From Verrucomicrobiota bacterium (GTDB taxonomy: Bacteria; Verrucomicrobiota; Verrucomicrobiia; Limisphaerales; JAEYXS01), in NCBI GenBank assembly GCA_023431185.1, contig JAEYXS010000023.1, forward strand, positions 1-64,000: a stretch of 64,000 nucleotides of DNA. Direction: 5' to 3'. Position numbers and translations under genes: made by a program. A model generated the notes under the pieces. The model saw nothing but the letters and a program-made list of their open reading frames with translations. It was not told the origin of the DNA and did no database searches. Of the stretch, positions 44,139 through 53,300 are shown piece after piece (position 1 is the stretch's first letter; every line of letters begins with the position of its first letter).

Positions 44139-45665
44139 CTATCTTTGCCGCCAGACGGAGAGGTCTTCATCTGGTTTGCGGATCTGGCCGGGCTTAGGAG
44201 GATGCGGACCCGGAAGTATTTCCATGGGCTTTTGCTCGCGCTGGAATTGGGCATCGTATTTGCGCGTGGTCTCGAGCAAGCGTTGCACGATTTCGGGATG
44301 GTCGGCGGCGAGGTCCTTGGTTTCACCCGGGTCGGTGGCGAGGTCGTAAAGCATAGGTTTGGGCCAGAGACGGTGCTGTCGTTCGAAGAGATTGGGCTGG
44401 TGCACAAACCACAGGCTGGGCGGCACAGGTGAGGGGTAATCGGAGATGGGTACCAGTAATTTCCAACGACCATCACGAACGGCCTGCAACTGCGTACCGA
44501 AGTAGTGATAGAGCGTGCGCGACGAATCCTTCGCCGCACCGGTCAATAGCGGCAGGATGTCCGTGCCGTCGAAGGTCAGCTTGGGCGGGACTTGGCCACC
44601 AGCGAGCTTCACGAATGTGGGCCACCAATCCATCATGGATACCGGCGCGGATTCCACGCGGCCACCGGCGATCTGCGCCGGCCAACGCATAAGGCAGGAC
44701 ACGCGCACGCCGCCCTCGAAGGTCGTGCCTTTGCCAGCGCGCAACTGACCATTGCTGCCGCCGAGGTCACGGCCGGGGAAACGGCTGTTGCTCTTCGCTT
44801 TCGCCTTCGCCTTCGCGTTGGGGTTCGCGTTGGCGAGTTTTAGCGCCGCGCCGTTATCCGAGGTGAAGACGACGATGGTGTTCTGGTCCAGCTTCAACTC
44901 CTGCAACGTATCCAAGATGACCCCGGTGCTGTGGTCGAGTTCTTCGATGACATCGCCGTAAAGGCCGCCCTTGGATTTGCCAGCGAATTGAGGGGAAGCG
45001 TATTGCGGGACATGCGGCATGGTGTGCGGCAGGTAAAGGAAGAAGGGCCGATCGCGGTGTTGGCGGATGAATTGCACCGCCCGCTCGGTGTAACGGCGCG
45101 TAAGCGTGGACTGGTCCACGGGCGCTTCGACGATCTGGTTGCCGTCCATGAGCGGCAGCGGCTCGACGCCGAAGATCTGGAGAAACGGTTCGCCGACGGG
45201 CCATTCATTGGAGTCATTGCTGTAAGGCAGGCCAAAAAACTCATCGAAGCCCTGTTGTTGCGGACGCAGCACCTTGTCCCAGCCGAGGTGCCATTTACCG
45301 ATGCACGCGGTGGCATAGCCCCGGGCTTTCAATGCCTCCGCCAGAGTGATCTCTTCCGGCGGCAATCCGGTGTGTTCGGTGGGGAACAGGACATAGGGCA
45401 CGCCGCAACGCGCAGGGAGTCGCCCGGTGAGCAAGGCAGCACGCGATGGGCTGCAAAACGGCGAGGCGGAATAGTAGTCGGTGAAACGGATGCCCTCTTT
45501 CGCCAGCCGGTCGAGGCGAGGGGTGGCGATGTTGGTGGAGCCGTAGCAACTGAGGTCGCCATAACCCAGATCGTCCGCGAGGATGAAAATGATGTTCGGT
45601 GGAGTGGCGGCGATCACTGGCTGGCAGCTGAGCCAGAGCAGGAGCAGCCACAGGGGTTTTTGCAT
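44139..45665 (-). CDS. Sulfatase, Cys-type formylglycine
   Basis: 508-residue exported sulfatase. Signal peptide MQKPLWLLLLWLSCQPVIAA, then FILADDLGYGDLSCYG. The signature FCSPSRAALLTGRLPARCG has Cys71. GKWHLGW and FTSDNGAALKLANANPNA follow. Residues ~284-295 are an inserted Ala-Lys run encoded by a hexamer-like tandem repeat at 44791-44835. It is 35 bases upstream of the other sulfatase on the same strand, so the two are probably an operon. Compared with its neighbour it lacks the C-terminal carbohydrate-binding-like domain, ending soon after the DPGETKDLAADHPE segment. Confidence 0.93.
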   Translation of the reverse strand: MQKPLWLLLLWLSCQPVIAATPPNIIFILADDLGYGDLSCYGSTNIATPRLDRLAKEGIRFTDYYSASPFCSPSRAALLTGRLPARCGVPYVLFPTEHTGLPPEEITLAEALKARGYATACIGKWHLGWDKVLRPQQQGFDEFFGLPYSNDSNEWPVGEPFLQIFGVEPLPLMDGNQIVEAPVDQSTLTRRYTERAVQFIRQHRDRPFFLYLPHTMPHVPQYASPQFAGKSKGGLYGDVIEELDHSTGVILDTLQELKLDQNTIVVFTSDNGAALKLANANPNAKAKAKAKSNSRFPGRDLGGSNGQLRAGKGTTFEGGVRVSCLMRWPAQIAGGRVESAPVSMMDWWPTFVKLAGGQVPPKLTFDGTDILPLLTGAAKDSSRTLYHYFGTQLQAVRDGRWKLLVPISDYPSPVPPSLWFVHQPNLFERQHRLWPKPMLYDLATDPGETKDLAADHPEIVQRLLETTRKYDAQFQREQKPMEILPGPHPPKPGQIRKPDEDLSVWRQR

Positions 45666-45769
45666 GCTGGATACCTAGCAGAACCAGCCGTTATTTGGAA
45701 CAAACTTTACGGGAGCATCCGACGGGTGGTTCCAGCCACTGGGCCTCCGTGATACAGGCAGACGGGTGT

Positions 45770-46069
45770 TTATGTGTAGGGCTCACCTTCATCACCGATG
45801 ACTCTTGCCTCAAGTTTTCCCGCTAAGTTGACCATTTTTCGGATCAGTTCGTCGGAAGGGTTTTTGGCAATGATTTTACCATGCAGTAGTAGTAGCCGTC
45901 CACGATCATCGCCCGAGGCATCGAGCCAGAGAACGCTGGCTTTGCTGTTTTCCACGAATTCCAATTCCTCATCAGCTTTCACTATCTCGGCCCACATTTT
46001 CGAGGTGATCGGGTCCTTTTTTGAATTCACGGGATGATCAGCCTTGGTGATGTAGAGATTATAGCCCAT
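45770..46069 (-). CDS. Hypothetical protein
   Basis: 99-residue acidic protein beginning MGYNLYITKADHP, an N-terminal pattern seen in a family of small uncharacterised bacterial proteins. It has no signal peptide. A WAEIVKADEELEF helix and a beta-rich second half follow (ASVLWLDASGDDRGRLLLLHG). The ATG at 46069 is chosen; the frame extends to 46171 but the extra residues lack the family pattern. Function unknown. Confidence 0.65.
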   Translation of the reverse strand: MGYNLYITKADHPVNSKKDPITSKMWAEIVKADEELEFVENSKASVLWLDASGDDRGRLLLLHGKIIAKNPSDELIRKMVNLAGKLEARVIGDEGEPYT

Positions 46070-46278
46070 AGCGTGAGTAATATCCGTTGCGGTCGATAGC
46101 TTGCGTTTTTCGGGTGCTTCCGGCCAGATTTTTTGAGCGCGAGTTTCCTCAATTCGCAGCAGTTGACACATACCTGCCGGGACAGGATTCGGGGAGGTGC
46201 CCTTGCTTCCAGAGCCCTTTATGGGCGGGCGTTTATCTTCTGGCCATGCTGTAGCTGTCTTTGCTTAGGAATGTTGCT

Positions 46279-46302
46279 GCGGGTTGGGACAACCCGCGCT
46301 CC
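46279..46302. repeat. Palindromic repeat, GCGGGTT hairpin with GCTCC edge
   Basis: GCGGGTT-GGGAC-AACCCGC followed by GCTCC. It is the same kind of unit as at 32250-32269 and has the same GCTCC edge as 22246-22266. It lies in the 275-base divergent gap between the genes starting at 46069 and 46345. Confidence 0.65.
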
Positions 46303-46344
46303 GAAAGACGGGAGCATTTCTACGGCTCTCCCGTCCAATCTTCC

Positions 46345-46848
46345 ATGAGCGCAAGACTCGACATCAACAGCTTGCAGGTGGCTACGCCTTGTCCGGCCCG
46401 GTGGGAGGACATGGCGGGGGATGACCGGGCGCGGTTCTGCCGCCATTGCCAGAAGCACGTGTATAACTTTTCCAGCATGACGACCAAGGAGGTGGAAACG
46501 TTGGTGGTGGAGAAAGAGGGAAACCTGTGCGGGCGCTTGGCGCGCCGAAAGGACGGGACGGTGATCACGGCGGATTGTCCGACAGGGCGGGCAGTGGTGA
46601 AGCGGAAGCGTTGGCAATGGGCGGGCGGTCTGGTGGCAGGGTTCACTTTGCTGATGACGGCGCTTTGGGTGCGGGCCACTCAGGATGGTGAGGCCGAAGA
46701 GAGCGAATTCGTCCGGGTGCTCCAGCGGCAATGGTTCATCCTGCGAGTGAAACTGGGCTGGCAACCGCCGATGGTGATGGGAACGATGGCGCTCCCGGTC
46801 AATCATGCGCCGCCGGTGGGACCGGTGAATGGGACGGCGACACCTTAA
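46345..46848 (+). CDS. Cys-rich zinc-ribbon-like membrane protein
   Basis: 167 residues. The N-terminal PCPARWEDMAGDDRARFCRHC with QKHVYNFSSMTTKEVETLV matches an uncharacterised family where a Cys-containing cap (ATPCPARW, FCRHC, later NLCGR) precedes a membrane helix (WAGGLVAGFTLLMTALWV). The Cys spacing suggests a metal ribbon on the cytosolic side. The tail after the helix is Pro-rich. The ATG at 46345 is preferred over 46261, which lies before the palindromic repeat. Function unknown. Confidence 0.65.
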   Translation: MSARLDINSLQVATPCPARWEDMAGDDRARFCRHCQKHVYNFSSMTTKEVETLVVEKEGNLCGRLARRKDGTVITADCPTGRAVVKRKRWQWAGGLVAGFTLLMTALWVRATQDGEAEESEFVRVLQRQWFILRVKLGWQPPMVMGTMALPVNHAPPVGPVNGTATP

Positions 46849-47038
46849 ATTTCAAAAAACAGCGAATTTTACCTCCATATAACGCACATAGCGCATATAG
46901 GGCTAACGGGGCAGGAAAAGATGCGGTTAAGGTCAAAGAAATGAAAAATAGTGTGAGCGTAGTGGTGTACAGCGAGCCGAATGATAACGATGGGTGGAGA
47001 GATGAGGTAATTTACGGGTAACGAAGAAATAGGAAGTC

Positions 47039-47088
47039 GAGGCGTCAAGCCGCCTCGGGGGAAAAGCGGAGGCAAGCCTCCGCACTCC
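47039..47088. repeat. Two palindromic repeats upstream of the A2M gene
   Basis: GAGGCG-TCAAGC-CGCCTC (47039-47056) and GCGGAGGC-AA-GCCTCCGC (47066-47083), the second followed by ACTCC. They lie in the 300-base gap before the alpha-2-macroglobulin gene, which otherwise holds only an AT-rich stretch with a 26-codon frame (46941-47021) not called as a gene. Confidence 0.65.
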
Positions 47089-47155
47089 AAAGAGCCAAGA
47101 CCGATTACGAATTTGAATGTGTATGAAGACGAAACTGGTTAGTATGGGCAGCGTC

Positions 47156-50100
47156 ATGAAAACGATGCTGGCTTTGGCCGTGGTCACTTTCTTTGCGGCC
47201 CTCTCCCTCCATTCTCAAACGGCGGCGGAGTATGCGCCGTTGAAGGCGGAGGCGGAGAAGTTCATCGCCGAGAAATCGTACGCGAAGGCGAACGAGGTCT
47301 ATCTCAAGGCCAAGGCGCTGTCGCTCTCTGCCGCCGATGCGAAGTGGGTGGAGTTCCGCTTGGCGGATACGCAATGGCGTTCGGCAGCGGCCACGCAACA
47401 GGCGGACACGACCAAGCAGGATCAGGCACGGCAGGCACTGGAGGTCATGGTGCGCGACATCACCCGCGAGGAGGACAAGGACCGTGTGTGGGTGGAGGTG
47501 AAGGAATCGCTGGGGGATTTCTGGTGGATGCGGCGGAACAGTGCTAACTGGCATCCGGGCTGGGCGAATTACCAGCAAGCACTCGATTGGTGGGCGGGAG
47601 CCAAAGACATCAACGAAGCTCGGGAGCGTTATCTGGGCATCGTGAAGAAAGCGGCGCGGCCTACGCAGGTGGATCGCTGGTATCATTATGGTTATTACGG
47701 GAACTACCTGCCGCTGCCGGTCGTGGAGAATGCGTTGAAGATCGCGCAGTCGGAGACGGACAAGGCGCAGTTCCATTACCTGATCGCGATGACAATCAAG
47801 AATCAGGGTGGCGGTTTCGAGCAGCGTCAGCGGGTGCCGGAGGAATTTGAGGCGGCAGTAAAATTTGGTAAGGGCAACGAGTGGTATGATGATGCGCTCT
47901 ACCAGTATGCGGAGTGGATGATGTATCAGGGCCGCTTCGTGCCTACACCGAACGGCAGCTACCGGCAGGAGCCGGATAATAAAAAAGCGCTGGAGATGTT
48001 CCGCAAGCTGGTGGCTGAGTTCAAGAAGGGTGAGTCCCGTTACTTCGAGCAGGCGCAGCAACGCATCAATGAGATCACCGGCGTGCAACTGGGCATGGGT
48101 GTCTCCCACATCTTCCTGCCGGACTCGGAAGTGCAGTATCACCTGAACTGGCGGAACGTGAAGGAGATCGAGCTCGCGCTTTATCCCGTGAACCTCACGA
48201 AGGATGTGCAGATGGCCGGCAATGAAGAGAAGCGGAATTACTGGCTACAATCCATCGACCTGAGCAACCGCGAGAAGGTGAAGGCTTGGAAGCACGATAC
48301 GAAGGACAAGGGCGACTACAACCCCGGCAACGCGCAGTTGCGCTACGAGGGCAAACTGCCTGTGGGTGCTTATGTGCTGGAGGCGAAGGCGGGCGGCAAA
48401 TCCGCGCGTGAGATCGTGCTGGTGACGGATGCTTCCATTGTGCTGAAAACTTCCGGCAAGCAGGCGCTCGTATATTTCTGCAACGCGCTGGATGGGTCAC
48501 CGCTCGCGAACGGTGCGGTGAAGGTCTGGCAGCGTTATCATGATGGTAACCGCTGGCAATGGGCGGAGGCGGACAAGGCCACGGATAAAGATGGTCTCGC
48601 ATTGTTCGAGCTGAAGGACACGGCGAATCATATCGAGTTGTTCGTCGGTGCGTCCACCAAGGACCGGCAGGCGTTCAGCACGGGCAGCAGCTATCGCCAT
48701 GGTCGCGAGAACCAGCCGTGGCGCATCTATGCGTTCACCGACCGTCCGGCGTATCGCCCGAAGGAGCATGTGGAGTGGAAGCTCATCGCGCGGCGGGACA
48801 ATGGTTCTGTGTATGCCACGCCGGCGAATGAGACCATCTGGTATCGCATCGAAGGACCGGACAACGCGTTGGTCAAAGAAGGCGAGCTGAAGCTGAACGA
48901 ATTCGGCAGCGCCTCGGCTTCGGTGGCGTTGACGGAGAGCATGCGCCTCGGCGAATACCGCATCAGCTTCCGCGACAAGAGCAAGAACAACCACATCGGC
49001 GACGCGCAGTTGTTCCGCCTGGAGGAATACAAGCTGCCGGAATTCAAGGTGGCTGTGCAAACCCCCGAAGTGGATGGCCAGCGCAAGATCTTCCGCGTGG
49101 GTGAACAGGTAGAGGCAAGCATCCAGGCGGATTACTACTTCGGCGGACCCGTGGCGAATGCGAGTGTGGAAGTGGTAGTGTATCAGAACCCGTATTACTT
49201 CTACCGCCCGCAACCGCGCGAGTTCCCGTGGTTCTACGAGGACATGGACACACAGCAAAGCCGCTTCAATCGCTGGGGCGGTCGCGGTCAGGTCGTGAAG
49301 CGCGAGACGCTGAAGACGGACGCCACCGGCAAAGCGCTGGTGAAGTTCGAGACGCCCGCGAACAGCAATCAAGATTTCGAGTATCAGATCGAGGCGCGGG
49401 TCATCGATGCCTCCCGTCGCGAGATCACGGGCAATGGCACCGTGCGCGTGACGCGGCAGCGCTATTACCTTACCGCGAAACCGGATCGCCAGGTCATCGC
49501 TCCGAAAGATCAGACGAAGGTGGAAGTCACCGCACTGGATGCGAACAACAATCCGGTGAAGACCGAGGGCGAGATCAGCGTGGTGCGCGAGTATTGGTGG
49601 GAGATCTGGCTGACGCCCGAGGGCAAAGAAGTGAAGGGTGATGAGCTGAAGCGCCTGAAAGCGCAGAGCAAGATCTGGCCGCCTTTGCCGACGCGTCCGG
49701 ACCAGAAGGATTGGACGCTGAAGTTCCGTGGTTACGAGCGCGAAGACATCCTCAAGCAACCGCTCAAGACGGATGCCGAGGGCAAGGCGGAGTTCGCCTT
49801 CAAACCTGAGAAGGAAGGTTATTATCGCATCGCCTACCTGACGAAAGACCAGGTGCCGAACCGTCTGCCGCAACCCATCAACACGGACACAACCGTGTGG
49901 GTGGCGAGCAATGCGACTACGGATACGGGCTATCGCACCGGCGGCATCTCGGTGATCGTGGACAAGGACACCTTCCGCGTGGGCAATGAAGCCTCGGTGA
50001 TGCTCGTGGCGAACGGCGAGAACCGCTACGTGCTCTTCAGCATCGAGGGCGAGCAGCTCGACAGCTATCGCCTCGTGAGAATGGATGGTCCCACGAAGAT

Positions 50101-53100
50101 GTTGCACCTCCTGGTGGAAGAGAAGCACGTGCCGAACGTGTTCCTCAGCGCGGGCATGGTGCATGACAAGCAATTCCACATGGACACGCGGCAGGTCATC
50201 GTGCCGCCCACGAAGAATTTCCTGACTGTGGATGTGAAGCCTGATCGCGAACAATATCAGGCGCGCGAGAAGGGTTCCTTCAAGGTCACCACGAAGGATG
50301 ATGCGGGCAAACCGGTGAGCGCCGAGGTGTCCCTCGCGCTGGTGGATGAATCGGTCTATTACATCCAGAGCGATTACGCGGGCGATGTGCGCCAGTTCTT
50401 CTACGGCACGAAGAAACCGAACATCACGCAGACACAGACGACCTTCAACCAGAAGAGCTACTTGAAACTGGTCGAGGGCGAGGACAAGCGACTTATCCCG
50501 GCCGATCAGGCTGAGCGCCTGCAAGCGCGCCGTTCAGCGGGTTATAAGGATGATTATGCGGAGTCCGATAAACTGGCCGAATCGGAATCACGCCTGGAAG
50601 CGCAGACGGCCGCCAGCTCTCCACGAGGTGGCGCGATGTTCAGAAGTGCCGCACTGGCGGATTCAGCGGGTGCACCGATGGCCACCGCCGCGCCTGCTCC
50701 GGCGATGGAGATGGCGAAATCAATGGCCGGTCCCGCTGCCAAAGCGGAACGTAAACTCAAGCAGAACGCAGCGAATGAACCGGCGGAAGATCCCGCCGTG
50801 CAGGTGCGGAATGATTTCCGCTCCACTATCCTCTGGCAGCCAACCGTGGTGACGGATACCAAGGGCGAAGCGACCGTGGAGGTCACGTATCCCGATTCCC
50901 TCACCGGCTGGAAGGCCACCGCCCGCGCGGTTTCCAAGGGCAACCAGTTCGGCAGTGATGACGCCGACACGCGCACGAAGCAACCACTCATCGTGCGTCT
51001 GCAAGCGCCCCGCTTCTTCGTGATCGGCGATGAAGTCGTTCTCTCGGCCGTGGTGAACAATAACACCAGCGAAGAGATGAGCGTGAAAGTTTCGCTGGAT
51101 TCCGCGTTCACCGGCACGAGTGATTCGGTGGATAAACGTCTGCCCATCCCGCATCTGACGTTCCAACTCACCGGCAATGATTACGCCGCGACGGGCAAAC
51201 CGATCACGCTGAAGATCCCCACGAACAGCGAAGCGCGGGCGGATTGGAAAGCGCGCGTGAACAAGGATGGCCCCATCAAGCTCAAGACCACGGCCATCGG
51301 CGGCAAATACTCCGATGCGATGGAGAAGGATTACGTGATCCACGAGCATGGCATCGAGAAGTTCATCACCAAGGCGGGCAAGGTGCGCGGCAGCGAGATT
51401 ACGCTGAAGCTGGACATCCCGAAGGAACGTAAACGCGAGACCACGTCCTTCACCGTGCAAGTCTCGCCCAGCATGGCCGTGACGATGCTCGATGCGTTGC
51501 CGTATCTCATCGATTATCCCTACGGCTGCACGGAGCAGACCATGAGCCGCTTCCTGCCCGCTGTAGTGTCGGCGAAGACGATGAAAGACCTCGGCCTGCA
51601 ACCGGAAGATGTGATGGGCAAGGTCTTTGGCGGCATCGAGCAAGCACACGTCGCCGCCACGCAGCCGAAGGGGCAGAAAAACCTGGATCGCCTCAATGAC
51701 ATGGTGAAGGGCGGACTCGCGCGTCTGTATGATTTCCAACATGGCGATGGCGGTTGGGGTTGGTGGAAGCAGGGTGAGAGCGATCGCTGGATGACGGCTT
51801 ACGTCGTCTGGGGTCTGACGCTCGCGAAACAATCCGGCACGGAGATCAAAGCCGATGTGCTTTCTCGCGGTGCTGCTTATCTCGACAAGACGCTTGTCGA
51901 AGAAGAGGCAAACCCCGACATGCAGGCGTGGATGCTGCACGCGCTCGCGGTTTACATGAGCGCAGAAAAGACCGGCAAGGTTTCGAAGTTCCAGCAGACG
52001 GCATTCGATAATCTGTGGAAGCATCGCGAGCAGCTCAACGCCTACACCCGTGCGTTGTTCGCCTTGTCGGCGCATCACTTGGCCAAAGCAGCGGAAGCGA
52101 AGACGCTTATCCAGAACTTGGAGAACGGCGTAAAGCGTGATGACCGCCCGGATGCTTCGATCTTGGTCGCGGGCATGCCGACGAATGCGGGCGTGATGGG
52201 TACAGCGCATTGGGGTGCGGACGGTATGTGGTGGCGTTGGAGCGATGGTGGTATCGAGGCCACAGCTTGGGGTCTGCGCGCGCTGCTGACCATCGATCCG
52301 CAAAACAAATTGATCGAACCCGTCAGCAACTGGCTCATCAAGAATCGTCGCGGCGCACAGTGGAGCAACACACGCGACACCGCGATGGTGGTCCTGGCGA
52401 TGAATGATTACCTGCGCGTGAGCGGCGAGCTGAAGCCGGAGCTGGAATACGAAGTCTTCGTGAACGGCAAGAAAGTCGCGGACCGCAAGGTGAGCGGCGC
52501 AGATGTGTTCAGTGCCCCCAGCCGGTTCACGGTGCCGACATCACTTATCAAGGACGGTGCGAATGACATCCGCATCAAGCGCAAGGGCGAGGGCGCGATC
52601 TACTTCGCGGCGGAAGCGAAGTTCTTCAGCCTGGAAGAGCCGATTCCCGCCGCTGGCAACGAGATCTTCGTGAAGCGCGAATACTTCAAGCTTGTCGGCC
52701 GCCCGACGCTGCTCAAGGGCTACGTGTATGACAAGGTGCCGCTGAAAGATGGCGAGAGCGTGAAGAGCGGCGAACGCATCGAGACGGTCATCACCGTGGA
52801 GACGAAGAATAACTACGAGTACCTGCTGTTCGAGGACCTGAAGCCTGCGGGCTTCGAGGCGGTGGAGATCCGCAGCGGGGAATCGCTGTATGCGCGGGAG
52901 TTGAAGTCGGCAGCGGTGGAGCGGAAGCATGCGGCCGTCGAACCAGCGGCAAGTTCAAAGCTCAAAGTGCAAAGTTCAAAGGCGGCTGCACCGGGGATCG
53001 CGGCACGCAGACCGGCAGTCACACGTCCTTTGCCGCCGCAGAATGAAGATCACACGGGGCGTTCGCGCTGGGTGTATCAGGAATTGCGCGATCGCAAAGT

Positions 53101-53275
53101 GGCGCTGTTCATCGATAAATTGCCGGAAGGCGTATGGGAGATCCGTTATGACTTCCGCGCGGAAGTGCCGGGCACATTCCACGCGTTGCCCGTGCTGGGT
53201 CATGCGATGTATGTGCCGGAGATCCGGTGCAATGGCGCCGAGTTGCGGGTGAGCGTGGCCGAGGGCCAGAAGTAG
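47156..53275 (+). CDS. Alpha-2-macroglobulin family protein with thioester motif
   Basis: 2039 residues, a very large exported A2M. The ATG at 47156 opens a signal peptide (MKTMLALAVVTFFAALSLHS); ATGs at 47117 and 47123 are alternatives. Order: an N-terminal helical repeat region (~25-330), macroglobulin domains including YAFTDRPAYRPKEHVEWKL, and a bait-like Ala/Pro/Ser-rich segment (~1150-1215). The DFRSTILWQPTVVTD domain follows, then the thioester segment YPYGCTEQTMSRFLP with Cys1458 and Gln1461. A helical complement-like domain has GDGGWGWWKQGESDRWMTAY. Such proteins trap proteases in the periplasm. The usual pbpC neighbour is absent. Residues near 1932-1942 come from a heptamer DNA repeat inside the gene. 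Confidence 0.92.
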   Translation: MKTMLALAVVTFFAALSLHSQTAAEYAPLKAEAEKFIAEKSYAKANEVYLKAKALSLSAADAKWVEFRLADTQWRSAAATQQADTTKQDQARQALEVMVRDITREEDKDRVWVEVKESLGDFWWMRRNSANWHPGWANYQQALDWWAGAKDINEARERYLGIVKKAARPTQVDRWYHYGYYGNYLPLPVVENALKIAQSETDKAQFHYLIAMTIKNQGGGFEQRQRVPEEFEAAVKFGKGNEWYDDALYQYAEWMMYQGRFVPTPNGSYRQEPDNKKALEMFRKLVAEFKKGESRYFEQAQQRINEITGVQLGMGVSHIFLPDSEVQYHLNWRNVKEIELALYPVNLTKDVQMAGNEEKRNYWLQSIDLSNREKVKAWKHDTKDKGDYNPGNAQLRYEGKLPVGAYVLEAKAGGKSAREIVLVTDASIVLKTSGKQALVYFCNALDGSPLANGAVKVWQRYHDGNRWQWAEADKATDKDGLALFELKDTANHIELFVGASTKDRQAFSTGSSYRHGRENQPWRIYAFTDRPAYRPKEHVEWKLIARRDNGSVYATPANETIWYRIEGPDNALVKEGELKLNEFGSASASVALTESMRLGEYRISFRDKSKNNHIGDAQLFRLEEYKLPEFKVAVQTPEVDGQRKIFRVGEQVEASIQADYYFGGPVANASVEVVVYQNPYYFYRPQPREFPWFYEDMDTQQSRFNRWGGRGQVVKRETLKTDATGKALVKFETPANSNQDFEYQIEARVIDASRREITGNGTVRVTRQRYYLTAKPDRQVIAPKDQTKVEVTALDANNNPVKTEGEISVVREYWWEIWLTPEGKEVKGDELKRLKAQSKIWPPLPTRPDQKDWTLKFRGYEREDILKQPLKTDAEGKAEFAFKPEKEGYYRIAYLTKDQVPNRLPQPINTDTTVWVASNATTDTGYRTGGISVIVDKDTFRVGNEASVMLVANGENRYVLFSIEGEQLDSYRLVRMDGPTKMLHLLVEEKHVPNVFLSAGMVHDKQFHMDTRQVIVPPTKNFLTVDVKPDREQYQAREKGSFKVTTKDDAGKPVSAEVSLALVDESVYYIQSDYAGDVRQFFYGTKKPNITQTQTTFNQKSYLKLVEGEDKRLIPADQAERLQARRSAGYKDDYAESDKLAESESRLEAQTAASSPRGGAMFRSAALADSAGAPMATAAPAPAMEMAKSMAGPAAKAERKLKQNAANEPAEDPAVQVRNDFRSTILWQPTVVTDTKGEATVEVTYPDSLTGWKATARAVSKGNQFGSDDADTRTKQPLIVRLQAPRFFVIGDEVVLSAVVNNNTSEEMSVKVSLDSAFTGTSDSVDKRLPIPHLTFQLTGNDYAATGKPITLKIPTNSEARADWKARVNKDGPIKLKTTAIGGKYSDAMEKDYVIHEHGIEKFITKAGKVRGSEITLKLDIPKERKRETTSFTVQVSPSMAVTMLDALPYLIDYPYGCTEQTMSRFLPAVVSAKTMKDLGLQPEDVMGKVFGGIEQAHVAATQPKGQKNLDRLNDMVKGGLARLYDFQHGDGGWGWWKQGESDRWMTAYVVWGLTLAKQSGTEIKADVLSRGAAYLDKTLVEEEANPDMQAWMLHALAVYMSAEKTGKVSKFQQTAFDNLWKHREQLNAYTRALFALSAHHLAKAAEAKTLIQNLENGVKRDDRPDASILVAGMPTNAGVMGTAHWGADGMWWRWSDGGIEATAWGLRALLTIDPQNKLIEPVSNWLIKNRRGAQWSNTRDTAMVVLAMNDYLRVSGELKPELEYEVFVNGKKVADRKVSGADVFSAPSRFTVPTSLIKDGANDIRIKRKGEGAIYFAAEAKFFSLEEPIPAAGNEIFVKREYFKLVGRPTLLKGYVYDKVPLKDGESVKSGERIETVITVETKNNYEYLLFEDLKPAGFEAVEIRSGESLYARELKSAAVERKHAAVEPAASSKLKVQSSKAAAPGIAARRPAVTRPLPPQNEDHTGRSRWVYQELRDRKVALFIDKLPEGVWEIRYDFRAEVPGTFHALPVLGHAMYVPEIRCNGAELRVSVAEGQK
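52951..52981. repeat. Heptamer repeat inside the A2M gene
   Basis: Units AAGTTCA, AAGCTCA, AAGTGCA, AAGTTCA, AAG in a row within the coding frame, encoding a Ser/Lys/Leu/Val/Gln stretch (SSKLKVQSSK). It is a 7-base-periodic tract of the kind found between genes at 31216-31250, but here it is translated. Confidence 0.8.
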
Positions 53276-53300
53276 CCTCAGGCCGTCGTTCGGAAGCTGA

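Noticed and set aside
46941..47021. 26-codon plus-strand frame in the gap before the A2M gene
   Set aside because: Too short and without a ribosome-binding site or hydrophobic signature; possibly a gene remnant.
48497..50524. Minus-strand frame of 675 codons inside the A2M gene
   Set aside because: His/Arg/Leu-rich antisense shadow with no motif.
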